Shown here: one piece after another, positions 43,730 through 54,776 of the stretch
How the letters are laid out: the number at the start of each line of letters is the position of its first letter
Numbering within the stretch: the first letter of the stretch is position 1
From: Hyposmocoma kahamanoa
Lineage: Eukaryota; Arthropoda; Insecta; Lepidoptera; Cosmopterigidae
DNA: 64,000 nucleotides
Direction of reading: 5' to 3'
NCBI RefSeq assembly: GCF_003589595.1
Contig: NW_020654810.1
Coordinates: forward strand, 18,842,667-18,906,666
Notes under the pieces: generated by a model
What the model was told of the DNA's origin: nothing
The model's database searches: none
Seen by the model: the letters and a program-made list of their open reading frames with translations, nothing else
Made by a program: the position numbers and the translations under genes

Positions 43730-45645
43730 CTTGTAGGCTAATTATAAAAATAGTAATGTAGTTAATTTTAAGATAAAAATATTATCTAATAATGATGTTT
43801 ATTAATAATTATAACATCAATAATATAAATAACTATCTTAGCTAATTAATTACGTTCAAGCTTGCAATGTATTTAAATTCCATTGTAACTTTGCTACAAC
43901 TTACAGGGTATATCACATGTATAAGTTTAGGATCCATGTGAAACGCAAATAATTGATTATGAATATGAATCTAACGAATGTACTAATTTGTTACACGATA
44001 CAATGTATTTTACCCGATCATATAAAATCACTAAAGCAAGCTAAAATGAATTACGGCCATCAGCGTGCCGTACTGTAATATTAATTTTGTGTGCGCGGAT
44101 TGCGGGACGCTCGGGCAGCCCCCTACACCTCACCTCCTAAAACCTAGGCTAACGTTCAAATACCTTGTCTTAAAAAAGTAATTGTACCAAAAATATATAT
44201 TATTTGCACAATAATCGTAAATAATATAGTTACTCACTGTTTCGACGTCATGAAAAATATCGAATTTGTTAAAACAGTTCTTAATTGTCTTCGATACCTA
44301 TAATCGACTTATTTCACTGAATTTGATATTAATTACAGCATTATTTTCATTATTTATAGCTTAAGAGTGTCTCAAACAAAGCCTACGCGAAGAAAATTAA
44401 GTTTTTTGAATAACGAAAACATTACCAAACTTTGTTTTGATGTTCTGTAACTGTGTTATATAGGAAGTTTTGAATCTTTAGGTAAAAATGAACTGTATAT
44501 TTGTATGAAGATACGAACCAAAGTACAATGAGATTTCACGTTTATGTAAGATTATAAGAAGAGCTTGAAACACGGAAACACGGTTTTTAAATAATGTTTT
44601 CCTGCCTGCGTCTGTGTTTCCGAGCACATACACCCAGAATATATTTAAGGTGCGATTGGATAGGCATCTTCTGGGCGGGCTCGTTCCATCGTAGACACCA
44701 TCTTTATTCTAAAGCAGTGGTCAAGACAAAGTTCGTATTTATGTAAAATAGATGTACGTAAAATAAGATAATGGCAGTCACAAATTGGTAAACGAGATAA
44801 ATGTGATTAAATTTCATATAAATTTATTTATGACAGGAAGCACGTGTACGGTACCTTATAAAACCGTACCGAATAAAACGCTACAGAATTTCAATATACC
44901 TACCTACTTGGAACTTAGTATGTTGGTAAAGTTATAATGTGACGAAGGTAGATGATAAAGTTTGTTTTCAAGAACGCCTTGTTGGTAACACATAGATAAT
45001 TTAATTATAAGAGTAAATTCGTCATTTGTTTCAAAATAATTACGCCAAACACTTGCGGTCTGACGCCTCACGGATTTCAGAGCTGTGAGTTTTCGGAAAT
45101 ACAATATTTCGGAATAATTTTATCACGCGTGCACACATTCACGCACGTACATGTGCATATGTACACATATCGTCGGTGTTCTGTAAAAGGACGAAAGCGC
45201 CATTTTGAAAAAAAATCAAGGGAGCATGTTTTAAGTTTTAACGACTATTTTAAAATATTTGCGTCCTGTTTTACAATTCAATTTTGGTTTTAATTAAGTT
45301 TAAGTTTTATAATTGAATTTAAAACAGTACATAAATATTTTAAAACAGTCTTAAACAGAACTTAAACTCGCTTTTTTTTCTCAAAGTGGCGCTTTCGCCC
45401 TTTCTAGAAAATAACGACGCTACAGGGTAGATAGTAAAACGTTTCTACGTTAGCACCTTTTTGACTCTACAACGCTGTCAATCAAAAAAAGTTCTTCAGA
45501 ACTCGGCAACATTGAAAAATCGTTCTTAAAAGATTGTAAAACAAAGATCTAAATTCAAACTCGCTTACCTTCACCGATCTATAGAGTTGAAATATTATAA
45601 AGGTACAGGTACCGACTTAAGAAGAATGGAAAAAGCAAAAATAGG
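43730..45645. other. Unassigned stretch
   Basis: About 44600-44720 (GCATCTTCTGGGCGGGCTCG) could be an old LINE fragment but was not resolved. Nothing else recognised. Confidence 0.35.
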
Positions 45646-45649
45646 ATTA

Positions 45650-45755
45650 AAAGTTATCCTGAGAGTTCGTTTCCGCGGACCTTTTATCTCGCTGTCGGAA
45701 GCACTCACGTCAGCCACTTTAGCTCACTTCATTGGAACGATGTAAGAAATCTTAT
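45650..45755 (+). repeat. Local duplicated segment, copy 1
   Basis: CGTTTCCGCGGACCTTTTAT and CACTTTAGCTCACTTCATTG correspond to 46630-46745. The rest of 45756-46112 shows only a SINE-F-like scrap near 46085-46110. Confidence 0.55.
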
Positions 45756-46112
45756 AAACTCTTATATGATGAAGGGGTTGCTTATATACTAATAACGTAT
45801 TTACTGTACCGTACTAATGAACTTGTTATGAGCGTTCGATTAAATTGTAACAAACAAACGTCGACAATGTTCCATTGTAACGAGCACTAAGAAACTAAGA
45901 TTCATTGCGACATATTAATAGCGTAGAACTGTGTGATATATATTTTCTGGCTAATTTAGGACTCGTGTTATTCTAGAGAGAGTGACTGAAGGAAGATTGA
46001 TGAAACAAATTTATAAGGCGAATGTGAGGACAAGCTGATAAGGAAAGACAAATCTCGTCATCATAATTAACCCTATTATACGACCCGCTGCTGGGATAGG
46101 TCTCCTTTAAGA

Positions 46113-46287
46113 AGATTCGGTTTTAAAGGGTAAGGGTGCTGGTGAAAATAGAGGCACATGGGACTTTCAAATTATGCCTCAGGGTCATGGGCGCAGTGGC
46201 AGTGCCCCTTAGATCTTTGCGATTTAAAACTGCATGGCGCTGTAACTGTTATTGTCAGGCGTGTTGCTTGCCACCAGGCGCACAGTA
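46113..46287 (+). repeat. SINE-A, truncated at both ends
   Basis: GATTCGGTTTTAAAGGGTAA to CTTGCCACCAGGCGCAC. Faces a minus-strand copy (46296-46462) tail to tail. Confidence 0.8.
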
Positions 46288-46295
46288 AATAATAC

Positions 46296-46462
46296 TTTTT
46301 TTTTATAATAGCAAGGGACGGGGCGAACTGTCATGCTAAGCTATGCAACACGACTGTCTATAACAGTTGCAGTACCACTCAGAACTTTAAATCGCAAAGA
46401 TCTGAGGAATCAAAACCGGAGCACAGTAATGATCACATTATTGCTGCAGAAATAGGTAAGGT
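46296..46462 (-). repeat. SINE-A, minus strand, internally deleted
   Basis: T-run at the left, ACGGGGCGAACTGTCATGC, TAACAGTTGCAGTACCACTC, then a jump to AATCAAAACCGGAGCACAGT. Confidence 0.8.
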
Positions 46463-46464
46463 AA

Positions 46465-46552
46465 ATCTAGGCCATAAAAATCTTTGTCTCGGCACGGTAC
46501 CTCTGCGTGGCAGACCAGCAGGGCAACCGTTCGGCTACGGAGGTAATTAAAT
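46465..46552 (-). repeat. SINE-B head, minus strand
   Basis: CTAGGCCATAAAAATCTTTG, ACCTCTGCGTGGCAGACCAG, CAACCGTTCGGCTACGGAGG. Confidence 0.75.
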
Positions 46553-46629
46553 TGAGTATATTTAAGTGCCTCCTACAATACTAATGGGAAGTAAAATGTA
46601 ATTAGCGAAAGATAGTGAAAACAAGTTTA

Positions 46630-46745
46630 AAAGTTACCAAAAGTGTTTGTTTTCTGGAACCTTTTATCTTCATGTCGCCGGCACGCACGGCCGCCACTTC
46701 AGCGCGCTTCATAAACCCACTTGTCGGATACGTGTAAGAAGTTTT
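46630..46745 (+). repeat. Local duplicated segment, copy 2
   Basis: TGTTTTCTGGAACCTTTTAT and GCCACTTCAGCGCGCTTCAT, the better G+C-preserved version of 45650-45755. 46746-46990 shows nothing. Confidence 0.55.
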
Positions 46746-46994
46746 AAGGTGCCAAGAAGGTTGGAAGTTACGTGATTTTGTTTGTAAACTGTTGAGTTGT
46801 AATTAATTTCAAGTATACCACAAGCGGTACGGCGAATAAGCTTAATGTTGTGTACTCACTCCACTATGAAGCCTAAAAGTAATATTTTAGACGGTAAGCA
46901 GTTTACAGCGTGCAGTTCGTGCTATAGGTGGAGTGCCTAATGATGTATCGGTGCGTGACTATTTTAAGAAATACAAAATTATAACGCTTCCGCA

Positions 46995-47123
46995 CAGAGT
47001 TCCTTGTGAAAGACTTCGTCCAGGGACTTCTTTGTAGCATTATACAGTAATGTGAACATTACCGTGTTTGGATTTTGAATGGTAATAAATGCTAGTGAAA
47101 TTACAGGGACATGAGACTTGTCG
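46995..47123 (+). repeat. SINE-A 5' part ending in a palindrome
   Basis: AGAGTTCCTTGTGAAAGACT to ACATGAGACTTGTC. It runs into a spacerless 26-bp perfect palindrome at 47110-47135. Confidence 0.75.
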
Positions 47124-47134
47124 ACAAGTCTCAT

Positions 47135-47440
47135 GCTCATGGTAATTTAATGAAACTCATCACTTAAATACACTTTGAGGCCCTAATTGTAAATTGCCCT
47201 AACAGCACGTTTTTGCCGGACAAAGATTCTATGCGATATTGCCCCAAAGCAAAATGCCGTATGTTATTAAATTATGAAAGTAGCTATAAGTAGACCAACC
47301 TAGCGGCGTCTACATCCGAAATTTTCGTGTATTTTAATCGCTTGCGCTGCAGAGCTGAGCCGTTTTAACAACTTAGTTGTTTGTGGACCTCAATTCTATA
47401 TAAAATCTAAAGTTTAGTTTAACAATACAAAATTATTTAT
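47135..47440 (-). pseudogene. CR1/Jockey-like LINE RT fragment
   Basis: Same segment and orientation as 19925-20240, with a 4-bp gap and further decay. The minus-strand coding sense includes the YGILLWG and FVLQKRAVRAIY regions. Confidence 0.75.
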
Positions 47441-47448
47441 TGTTTGAA

Positions 47449-47586
47449 GGAACGAAGGGTCTGGTTGCAACATTTATGACAGAAATTATATTATCTGAAC
47501 TGTCTCTGTAGTCGAACGGTTACCATCCTGGCCTACGACGCAGAAATCCCGGCTTCGATTCCTGGGCCGGGAGAAATATTTGTATG
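47449..47586. repeat. Left arm of a 138-bp inverted repeat (contains SINE-B head)
   Basis: Exact-length partner of 47753-47890, with only a handful of mismatches. Includes 48 bp of non-SINE flank (from GGAACGAAGGGTCTGGTTGC) plus the SINE-B head to GAGAAATATTTGTATG. Confidence 0.9.
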
Positions 47587-47697
47587 CCTCAGAGTGACGG
47601 GCACAGTGCCCATTAAGCGTCCAAAAATTTGACAGGTCCTGCCGCAATGGCAATACCTACAACTGTTATGGACAGGCGTGTAGCTTACCATAAGGCA
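47587..47697 (+). repeat. SINE-A fragment inside the inverted repeat
   Basis: CCTCAGAGTGACGGGCACAG, then an unusual interior and AACTGTTATGGACAGGCGTG. Confidence 0.7.
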
Positions 47698-47752
47698 CAC
47701 ACACATAAACAACTATAAATTATACTCAAACACGAGAGAAATAAATGTGGAC

Positions 47753-47890
47753 CATACAAATATTTCTCCCGGCCCAGAAATCGAACCCGGGATTTCTGCG
47801 TCGTAGCCCAGGATGGTAACCGATCGACCACAGAGACAGTTCAGATAATATAATTTCTGTCATAAATGTTGCAACCAGACCCTTCGTTCC
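47753..47890. repeat. Right arm of the 138-bp inverted repeat (SINE-B, minus strand)
   Basis: Preceded by part of the SINE-B body (47698-47752). The arm ends at CAGACCCTTCGTTCC. Confidence 0.9.
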
Positions 47891-48141
47891 TCCAGGTGTT
47901 TGATAAGCAGCTGTCTTCACTTGAATAGATTTCCCGGTGGAGGGATAGTGATCGCCAAATGACTTATCGGGGAAATCGGGCTTACTTCTGACGAGGGTCC
48001 ATAAATAGGACCCGGTTTCACGTGCCACTGTGCCCTGTAGTGGGCGTGATGTGGGAATAGGGTCTGAAATTATTATTTTTTCATTATAAACGACATAGTC
48101 TTCGTCTTAGATATGATATACTTTGGTATTATAATAATAGT

Positions 48142-48342
48142 AACGCACACACTCATAACTAGAGAAACCCTATATCACGGGTGCCGTGGACACACATAGA
48201 CAACCATAAATTACACCCAAACTCACGAGAGAAATAAATGTCATAAATGCCATACAAATATTTCTCTCGGCCCAGGAATCGACCCCGGGACCTCTGCGTG
48301 GCAGTCCAGGATGGTAACCGTTCGGTCATGGAGGCAGTTAAT
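48142..48342 (-). repeat. SINE-B, nearly full length, minus strand
   Basis: Complete set of landmarks with a small duplication around ATGTCATAAATGCCATAC. Confidence 0.85.
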
Positions 48343-48409
48343 TAGATCAGATGATACCAGGATATTGTGAATAGTATTACTACATAAAGCGGAAAACATA
48401 TTTGTAGTA

Positions 48410-48845
48410 TTCTTAGGTTTTCGCGATTGTCACACAATGAAACTATTTGTTATTTCAAACAAACCAACGTTTCGGACCTTTTGCCGGTCCCGTGGACACG
48501 GCTGGTACATTTGTAGTATTGAATAGGATTCATTATATTATGGTAAAAGCTGGTTTGTTTTGAAAATCATTTGCACTAATCGCTGTGCCATTGAAATATA
48601 TTCTTATCGTGAATGAGTAAAAAAAATGCTACACTTATGTGTAGTATTTAGTATTTAGTCACGTATATTTGTTTTTTTTTTTTCAAATAAACCAATATCA
48701 GCTTTGGATCTACCGACCGATTAACCTGTAAACAGCCCGAAACGATGGTTTCTTTGAAAAAAAAACAAACATGCGCGATTTAGATTCCAAAAAATACTCT
48801 GATTTCCTATATATTGTGTAGCAATCGCGGAAACCTAAGAAATCA
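48410..48845. repeat. Repeat E copies, partly inverted
   Basis: 48410-48515 runs plus (TCTTAGGTTTTCGCGATTGT, GTTTCGGACCTTTTGCCGGT). 48655-48845 holds two poorer copies facing each other (CACGTATATTTGTTT ... AAACAAACATGCGCG) and ends GCAATCGCGGAAACCTAAGA, the reverse complement of the start. Confidence 0.55.
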
Positions 48846-48849
48846 ATAT

Positions 48850-49220
48850 ACTTACTTGTCCATTTTTAAATGTTAAAAAATCTTCAAAGAGCTCTTTTCA
48901 TGTTCACTCTTTTGAAAACGTAATATTCAGTATTAAGAGATATTTTAGACGGAAATTTGTTTCCAGACCATTCAAATAATAAATAATCAATACACGAAGC
49001 GCAGATGTCTACCGTCTCAACGTATGTATATCTTGATAAGATTGATGTTTCATATTTGCTATTGAAAACTAAAATCCAAAAGTTTTCTACTGAGAAGGAA
49101 AAGTTTATTGCAGTGTACGAAAGCACAAAGTAACCCATTTAGATTGCCCACAAAATGATTTTTTGTTCCTAAGAATGAATAAATAATATTTGTACATGGA
49201 GCGCACTATATAACTATACA
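48850..49220. other. Unassigned stretch
   Basis: Nothing recognised. Confidence 0.4.
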
Positions 49221-49221
49221 T

Positions 49222-49435
49222 AACGTGGCCGAACGGTTACCGTGCCGGACTGCCACGCAGAGGTCCCAGGTTCGATTCCCAGGCCGGGAGAAATATTTGT
49301 ATGGCCTACATTTATTTCTCTAGTGACTTTGGGTGTAATTTGTAGTTGTCTATGTGTGTGTCCATGGCACCCGTGACACAGGGTTTCCCTAGTGCGGGGC
49401 TATGTTGAGTGTGTGCGTTATTATTATTATTCTGT
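49222..49435 (+). repeat. SINE-B, full length, best preserved
   Basis: ACGTGGCCGAACGGTTACCG, CCCAGGTTCGATTCCCAGGC, GGCCTACATTTATTTCTC and the tail GTTATTATTATTATTC. Confidence 0.9.
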
Positions 49436-49449
49436 TATAATAAATAAAT

Positions 49450-50706
49450 AAGTTTCCGGAATTGGCCACTTACTTAGACAATATTTAAAAAGTAATTACA
49501 ACATTTGTAAATGGAACTCTTTGGCTGTAGAATACTTTGTTTCATCTGATTGTCATTTGTTTTTACATTGTGACGACATTTTAGAAATTGATTGTCTACA
49601 TCACCATGGATTTAACTCGTGAAAATTTTCGAAGTATGATTTTCTACGAATTTAAGTGTAATTTAACAGCTCAGCGGAGCTTCGCTCGGCTTCAAACTGC
49701 TTTTGCCGATGAAGCATCATGCAAGGCAAATATTTATACTAGTTTGCAGAATTCAAACGCGGTCGTGTGAATCTCAGTGACGAATTTCGTGATTGTCGCC
49801 CGTTCACTGCTGTGAACAACAAAAACATCGATGGTGTGCGCCGTATGATCAAAGCAGACAGGCATGTGACATACCATGAGATTCGGGCATCTTCAGGCAT
49901 AGACAGAGAGATAGAGAGTCAAATGCAATCAATACTACACAAACATTTGGGTGTGAAAAAGCTGTGCTCTCGGTGGACCCCAAACAATTTGATTGAGGCT
50001 CAAAAAAGTCGATCGTGTCACTTGGTGTAATACCATGCTAACCAGATTCAACGAAGGGGCGTCCAATTTGGTGTGGGACATAGTAACAGATGACGAAACA
50101 TGGATTTATAGTTACGATCCCAAAACAAAGCAGCAATCGAGCGTATGGGTATTTCGAGATGAGCCGAAACCAACCAAAGTGGCGCGCGTGCAAATTGCCT
50201 CTAAGCGGATGATTTATTCTTTTTTTAATAAAACTGGACACGTGGCTACTGTTGCTTTGGAGAACCGTTGTACCGTAAATAGTGATTGGTACACGACCAT
50301 TTGTTTGCCGGAAGTTATTGACAAACTTCGTAAAAATAAGAGTAAACGCCGTATTATCTTGCACCACGATACTGCCAGTTATCACACGGCTAGACAAACA
50401 AATGAATTTTTGAAGGTGAAAAACGTTGACCTTAAGAGCCATCCTACGTAGTCCCGACCTGGCACCTTATGACTTTTATTTATTTTCAAAAATTAAGATC
50501 CAGTTAAGGCAATTAAGGCTGTCGAAGAGTATGAAAAATATGTTTCAGAGATTGTCACGGAGGAGTGGCATAAATGTTTTCAAAATTGGTTCATTCGTAT
50601 GAAAAAGTGCATTAACGCTAACGGAGAATATTTTGAGAAACAATAAATTAATTCCTGACCATTTATAGTATTGTTTCTTATTCATTCCGGAAACTTATAG
50701 TGCGCC
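49450..50706 (+). mobile_element. Mariner, second subfamily, copy 1 (defective)
   Basis: The right end CCGGAAACTTATAGTGCGCC (50687-50706) and the left AAGTTTCCGGAATTGGCCAC are the element termini. The outer bases of the left end are lost where it meets the SINE-B tail. Sister copy in opposite orientation at 53516-54776. Confidence 0.8.
49606..50646 (+). pseudogene. Mariner transposase, frameshifted
   Basis: Starts MDLTRENFRSMIFYEFKCNL and ends NANGEYFEKQ, so both termini survive. Motifs VTDDETWIYSYDPKTK (first catalytic Asp) and ILHHDTASYHTARQ (second; the usual HDNA is HDTA) are visible. At least four lesions break it: near 49740 (before NLSDEFRDCR), near 50005 (A-run before VDRVTW), near 50447 where YSPDLAP should be (the reading returns as a shifted SPDLAPYDFYLF frame), and a deletion near 50505. 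Confidence 0.85.
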
Positions 50707-50709
50707 TCA

Positions 50710-51279
50710 CGTATCTATACAAAACTTGACATGAAATAGATGAATGAATGAAATTCAAATTTATCCAAGCCTGTTTACTGGCATAAATTTTTAATCAAGT
50801 GGCTATTCCAACTGTTTAAAATTTAAGGAAAAAACAAAGGAACACAGAAAAAAAACTTACAGAAAAAAAAATGTTTACATTGTGAAACATTTTAATGATC
50901 GTGATCTTCCACAGCTTTGTGTTTATTACAAATATAATTTTAAATCGAGTATACAATAATTTGTTACTAGTCTCTTAAGTATTAAACAATAGTATTAGAA
51001 CCTAAGTTGTCTAACACTATCCGTTACTCCTACCTACTCGGAGACAAAGACAACCACGTCACCTATTTATTTCAATAACGGAACGTTAGACAATATCGCT
51101 ACTATTGTTATATGCTTTAACTCAGTTAATCATTTTTTCGGTTCAGTGAACTGGATACAATTCAAATACAAACTAAACGTATTTCATTAACATAGTGATG
51201 CGATAAGAATGTACCCTACTTGATGTGAATACAACATGCCAAATAAAATAAGTGCATAAACATTTAGTATTTTACATTT
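50710..51279. other. Unassigned stretch
   Basis: Nothing recognised. Confidence 0.4.
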
Positions 51280-51580
51280 TAGTAGCAGTAGAGCTCCTTG
51301 TGAAAGAGTTTGTCCAGGTAGTACGGCCTTACCTATTTCTGCCGCCAAGCAGTTATGTCAGCATTACTGTGTTCCGGTTTTTAAAGTTAAGGGTGCTGGT
51401 GAAATTACAGGCACATGGGACTTATCAACTTACGTCTCAGGGTGACGGGCGCAGTGGCAGTGCAATGCAGATCTTTTCAATTTAAAGCTCAGAGTGGCAC
51501 TGTAATTGTCATGGACAGGCGTGTAGCTTACCATCAGGCACGCATCTTGTTCGCCCCATCATTTGATGTTATAAAAAAAA
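51280..51580 (+). repeat. SINE-A, full length, well preserved
   Basis: All landmarks from TAGCAGTAGAGCTCCTTGTG to TTGATGTTATAAAAAAAA. Confidence 0.9.
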
Positions 51581-51581
51581 C

Positions 51582-52346
51582 CATTAAATATTTAGTAGAT
51601 CATTCTCTTCAGTAATATTAATTTAATTTACTCCACTTATGTAACTACTGTAAAGGAGGAGGTTTTACTCGATCCAGTCAAATTTCAAGATGTTAAAGAA
51701 CAATGTTTAGACTCCTAGTTTGCCATACTGAGTTCTAGGTATTCTCTGATTTCTCCCATTTCTCAACATAAGCAAAGTTGTATTAAAGTAGTCACAATTT
51801 GAGGGAAAATCTTAACACCGCGATTCAGAAATCGCGTTTGAGATGCCAATACCATCTAGCGGTAAAATTTTGGAAGTATTATTATTAACAAGTTAAGAGT
51901 ATGGCATAAAATAGATTTGTTACTTGTGATCAAATTGTATTATTAATTTTAATTTTAGCTTTAGAATTATAATTTGTTATGCCTTTACTGGGTGCAGTAA
52001 CATTTTAAACGTATACTTTTCTACCAATGCTAATGAATAAATAAATAGATAAGTAAATAAATGAGAAATCGATAATCATTTATCATTACCATCCAATTGT
52101 AACGGCCTGAAAAATCTTAAATACACAAGTCTCTTTTAGACGGAGATAGGTCATGCATCGTGAATTCAACCTAGGCCTGCACGGCGTGGACAACGGTTGC
52201 AACCAGTAAATTTTTGCGCATAATTTGAGCCTCTAAGTGCCGTAAATGCGCATTCCAGAAACGCGGACCGTCCGCGAGTAAAAAATACGCCGTGTACATA
52301 GACTCATAGGTACAGAGTTATTAGAATTATAAATTGAATAATAATA
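51582..52346. other. Unassigned intronic stretch
   Basis: Nothing recognised before the acceptor at 52358. Confidence 0.4.
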
Positions 52347-52358
52347 TTTTTGTTCCAG

Positions 52359-52652
52359 GTTCCAGAACCGCTATAAAAATTGGAATTTTCATCATCACAT
52401 TAGTCAAACTGACGGCTGGAGATGTGATCACCGACACTGGAGACAAGGGACAAGAGTTCCAACACGATAACTCCTATCCATTAGACAAAGAAATACCAGA
52501 ACCCGAATCATTGCCTGTGTTATTCGGAAATGATACCAGATGTCGTATCTCAGAGTACCAATGCAATAACAAGAGATGTGTACCGATCAATCGATTTTGT
52601 GATGGCAGTAATGATTGTGGGGATTCATCGGATGAACCGAGGCATTGTACAA
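52359..52652 (+). CDS. LDL-receptor class A exon (internal exon of a secreted or membrane protein)
   Basis: A 294-bp exon between TTTTTGTTCCAG and donor CAA|GTGAGT, phase 1 on both sides, the usual design of LDLa modules. It codes a hydrophobic run (IGIFIITLV, then KLTAG), a probable signal-peptide core, then an acidic linker (DKEIPEPESLP), an NDT N-glycosylation site and one LDLa module: six cysteines from CRISEYQC through KRCVPINRFC to DGSNDCGDSSDE and HC, with the acidic calcium-binding residues present. The in-frame ATG at 52334 is in the intron. With exon 14642-14657 the mature protein would begin near Asp-27. LDLa modules bind ligands or partners outside the cell. Which gene this is cannot be told, as downstream exons are beyond the window; modular serine protease or receptor types are possible. 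Confidence 0.85.
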
Positions 52653-53268
52653 GTGAGTACCGCTTTATTTCGTTTATCTGATACTTGCATGTGAAATGTG
52701 GAAACATCTTAATTTTACGTTCAAAAGTGAACTTTTTTGCACATGATCGCGTTTTACCAATTTCTATTACATATAAATATAACTCCAAAACTCTACACAA
52801 ACAAAGTACGCTCGAAGAAATCAACAAAGTTTCTTGAACATGTAGATCGTCGGTTTCCCGTGGCCATGAGCATGGATAAGTAAAAAGGACACAAAACGTT
52901 GGTCGCCGTCGGCGGCCCGGAAAAGAAATCGTTTTGCTCGCCTGAATCCTTTCCTAAATCCTCCTTGCATGATGTGCCATGAACACCTGAAGGGCGGTAA
53001 TAACGTTAGAAATGTACACGAATGCAAAGAAGGTATTTCGCTTTAAAAAAATATGGGTGTCAGATCGCATAAAGTTTGTATATCACCTGGCACTATTATT
53101 AACATTTTTCGAATACTAACGCCACAAAATTGCAACGGTGATGCGTTCATCAGTTTGTTTAAGCTTTGCGTGTACATTGTGTCGGATACATCTAACACAT
53201 CACACGTTGTACGCGCAAACTTGGAAAGCACCGTTGGACGCACCACCGTACCGAATTTGCGGCCTTTA
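52653..53268. other. Start of the next intron
   Basis: G+C-richer around 52850-53000 with a 68-codon minus-strand frame of no recognised family. Nothing else seen. Confidence 0.4.
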
Positions 53269-53363
53269 GAGTGATGCTACGCCATGCGTTGTGTTGGCAT
53301 TGCGGCGCCTGAGCGGTAACGCTGCATTGTACTAATGTGACTTTCAGGTTGGTTTTCTTTACG

Positions 53364-53497
53364 TAATTTCGGTGTCAATTTTTATTATTTAAGTGTTCGA
53401 GTATATTATGGTGAAATATTATTTCATACGAATATAAAATAATGCTTCATGATAGTATTTTAGAATATTGAAATAATAAATATTGCCACCGAAATTA
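53364..53497. mobile_element. Foldback MITE, 134 bp
   Basis: Ends TAATTTCGGTGTCAATTTTT and, reversed, TAATTTCGGTGGCAATATTT agree over 27 bp with two mismatches. A+T-rich interior, no coding capacity. Confidence 0.7.
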
Positions 53498-53515
53498 GGT
53501 TGTGAAAAGTACGTC

Positions 53516-54776
53516 GGGCGCACTATAAGTTTCCGTAATGAATAAGAAAAAGTACTATAAATGGTCAGAAACGAATTTATTGTTTTTCAACATATTCTTC
53601 GTTAGCGTTAATGCACTTTTTCATACGAATGAACCAATTTTGAAAACATTTATGCCACTCCTCCGTGACAATCTCTGAAACATATTTTTCATTCTCTTCG
53701 ATAGCCTCTTCAGGTGATGAAAATCGTTGACCGCGTAACTGGTTCTTAATTTTTGGAAATAAATAAAAGTCACAAGGTGCCAGGTCGGGACTGTACGCGA
53801 GATGGCTCATAAGGTCAAAGTTGTTCACCTTCTAAAATTCATTTGTCTGTCTGGCCGTGTGAGAACTGGCATTATCGTGGTGCAATATGATACGGCGTTT
53901 ACGGTTATTTTTACGGAGTTTGTCAATAACTTCCGGCAAACAAATGGTCGTGTACCAATCACTATTCACGGTACAATGATTCTCCAAAGCAACAGTAGCC
54001 ACGTTTCCAATTTTATTGAAAAAAAGAAGCAATCATCTGCACTTTGCACGCGCGCCACATTGATTGGTTTTGGCTCATCTCGAAAGACCCATATGCTCGA
54101 TTGTTGTTTCGTTTTAGGATCATAACTATAAATCCATGTTTCGTCACCTGTTACTATGTCCCGTACCAAATTTGACGCACCTTCGTTGAATCTGGTAAGC
54201 ATGGCATTGCACTAAGTGACGCGATCCGTTTTTTGACCCTCAGTCAAATTGTGTGGGATCCACCGACAGCACAGCTTTTTCACACCCAAATGTTTGTGTA
54301 GTATTGATTGTATTTGACTCATGCCCATGCCTAAAGATGCCCGAATCTCATGGTATGTCAGACGCCTATCTGTTTTGAACATACGGCGCACAGAAATGAT
54401 GCTTTTGTTGTTCAGTGGACGGGCAACCATCACGAAATTCGTTACTAAGATTCACACGACCGCGTTTGAATTCTGCAAACCAGCTATAAATAGTCGTCTT
54501 GAATGGTGCTTCATCGCCAAAAGCAGTTTGAAGCCGAGCGAAGCTCCGCTGAGCTATTGCATTACACTTAAAGTCATACTACAAAAATTTTTACGAGCTG
54601 AATCCACGGTGATGTAGACAACCAATTTCTAAAACGACGCCACAATGTAAAAACAAGTGACAGTCAGATGAAACAAACAATATTCTACAGCCAAAGAGTT
54701 TCATTTTCAAATGTTGTAATTACTTTTTAAATATTGTATAAGTAAGTGGCCGGTTCTGGAAACTTATAGTGCACCC
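53516..54776 (-). mobile_element. Mariner, second subfamily, copy 2
   Basis: Ends GGGCGCACTATAAGTTTCCG (from 53516) and, reversed, GGGTGCACTATAAGTTTCCA (to 54776). TA follows the right end. The left duplication is altered. Opposite orientation to 49450-50706. Confidence 0.85.
53577..54620 (-). pseudogene. Mariner transposase, frameshifted
   Basis: The start codon is changed (GTG in place of ATG before the DxxRxNF segment) and frames break near 54560, 54440 and 54200. Good stretches remain: MIETD-like MFKTDRRLTYHEIRASLGMG, VTGDETWIYSYDPKTKQQSS, IILHHDNASSHTARQTNEF and, after a shift, YSPDLAPCDFYLFPKIKNQL. Counting across the shift gives DD34D spacing. The C-terminus NANEEYVEKQ matches copy 1. 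Confidence 0.85.

Larger units (their letters stand above)
14658..52358 (+). other. Proposed first intron, about 37.7 kb
   Basis: Bounded by GTGAGA at 14658 and TTTTTGTTCCAG at 52347-52358. It is almost entirely transposon-derived and unassigned DNA. No other exon of a recognisable host protein was seen on the plus strand within it. Confidence 0.45.

Noticed and set aside
52334..52358. ATG at 52334 as the start of the LDLa protein
   Set aside because: It lies in the polypyrimidine/acceptor region of an intron; the exon most likely starts at 52359.
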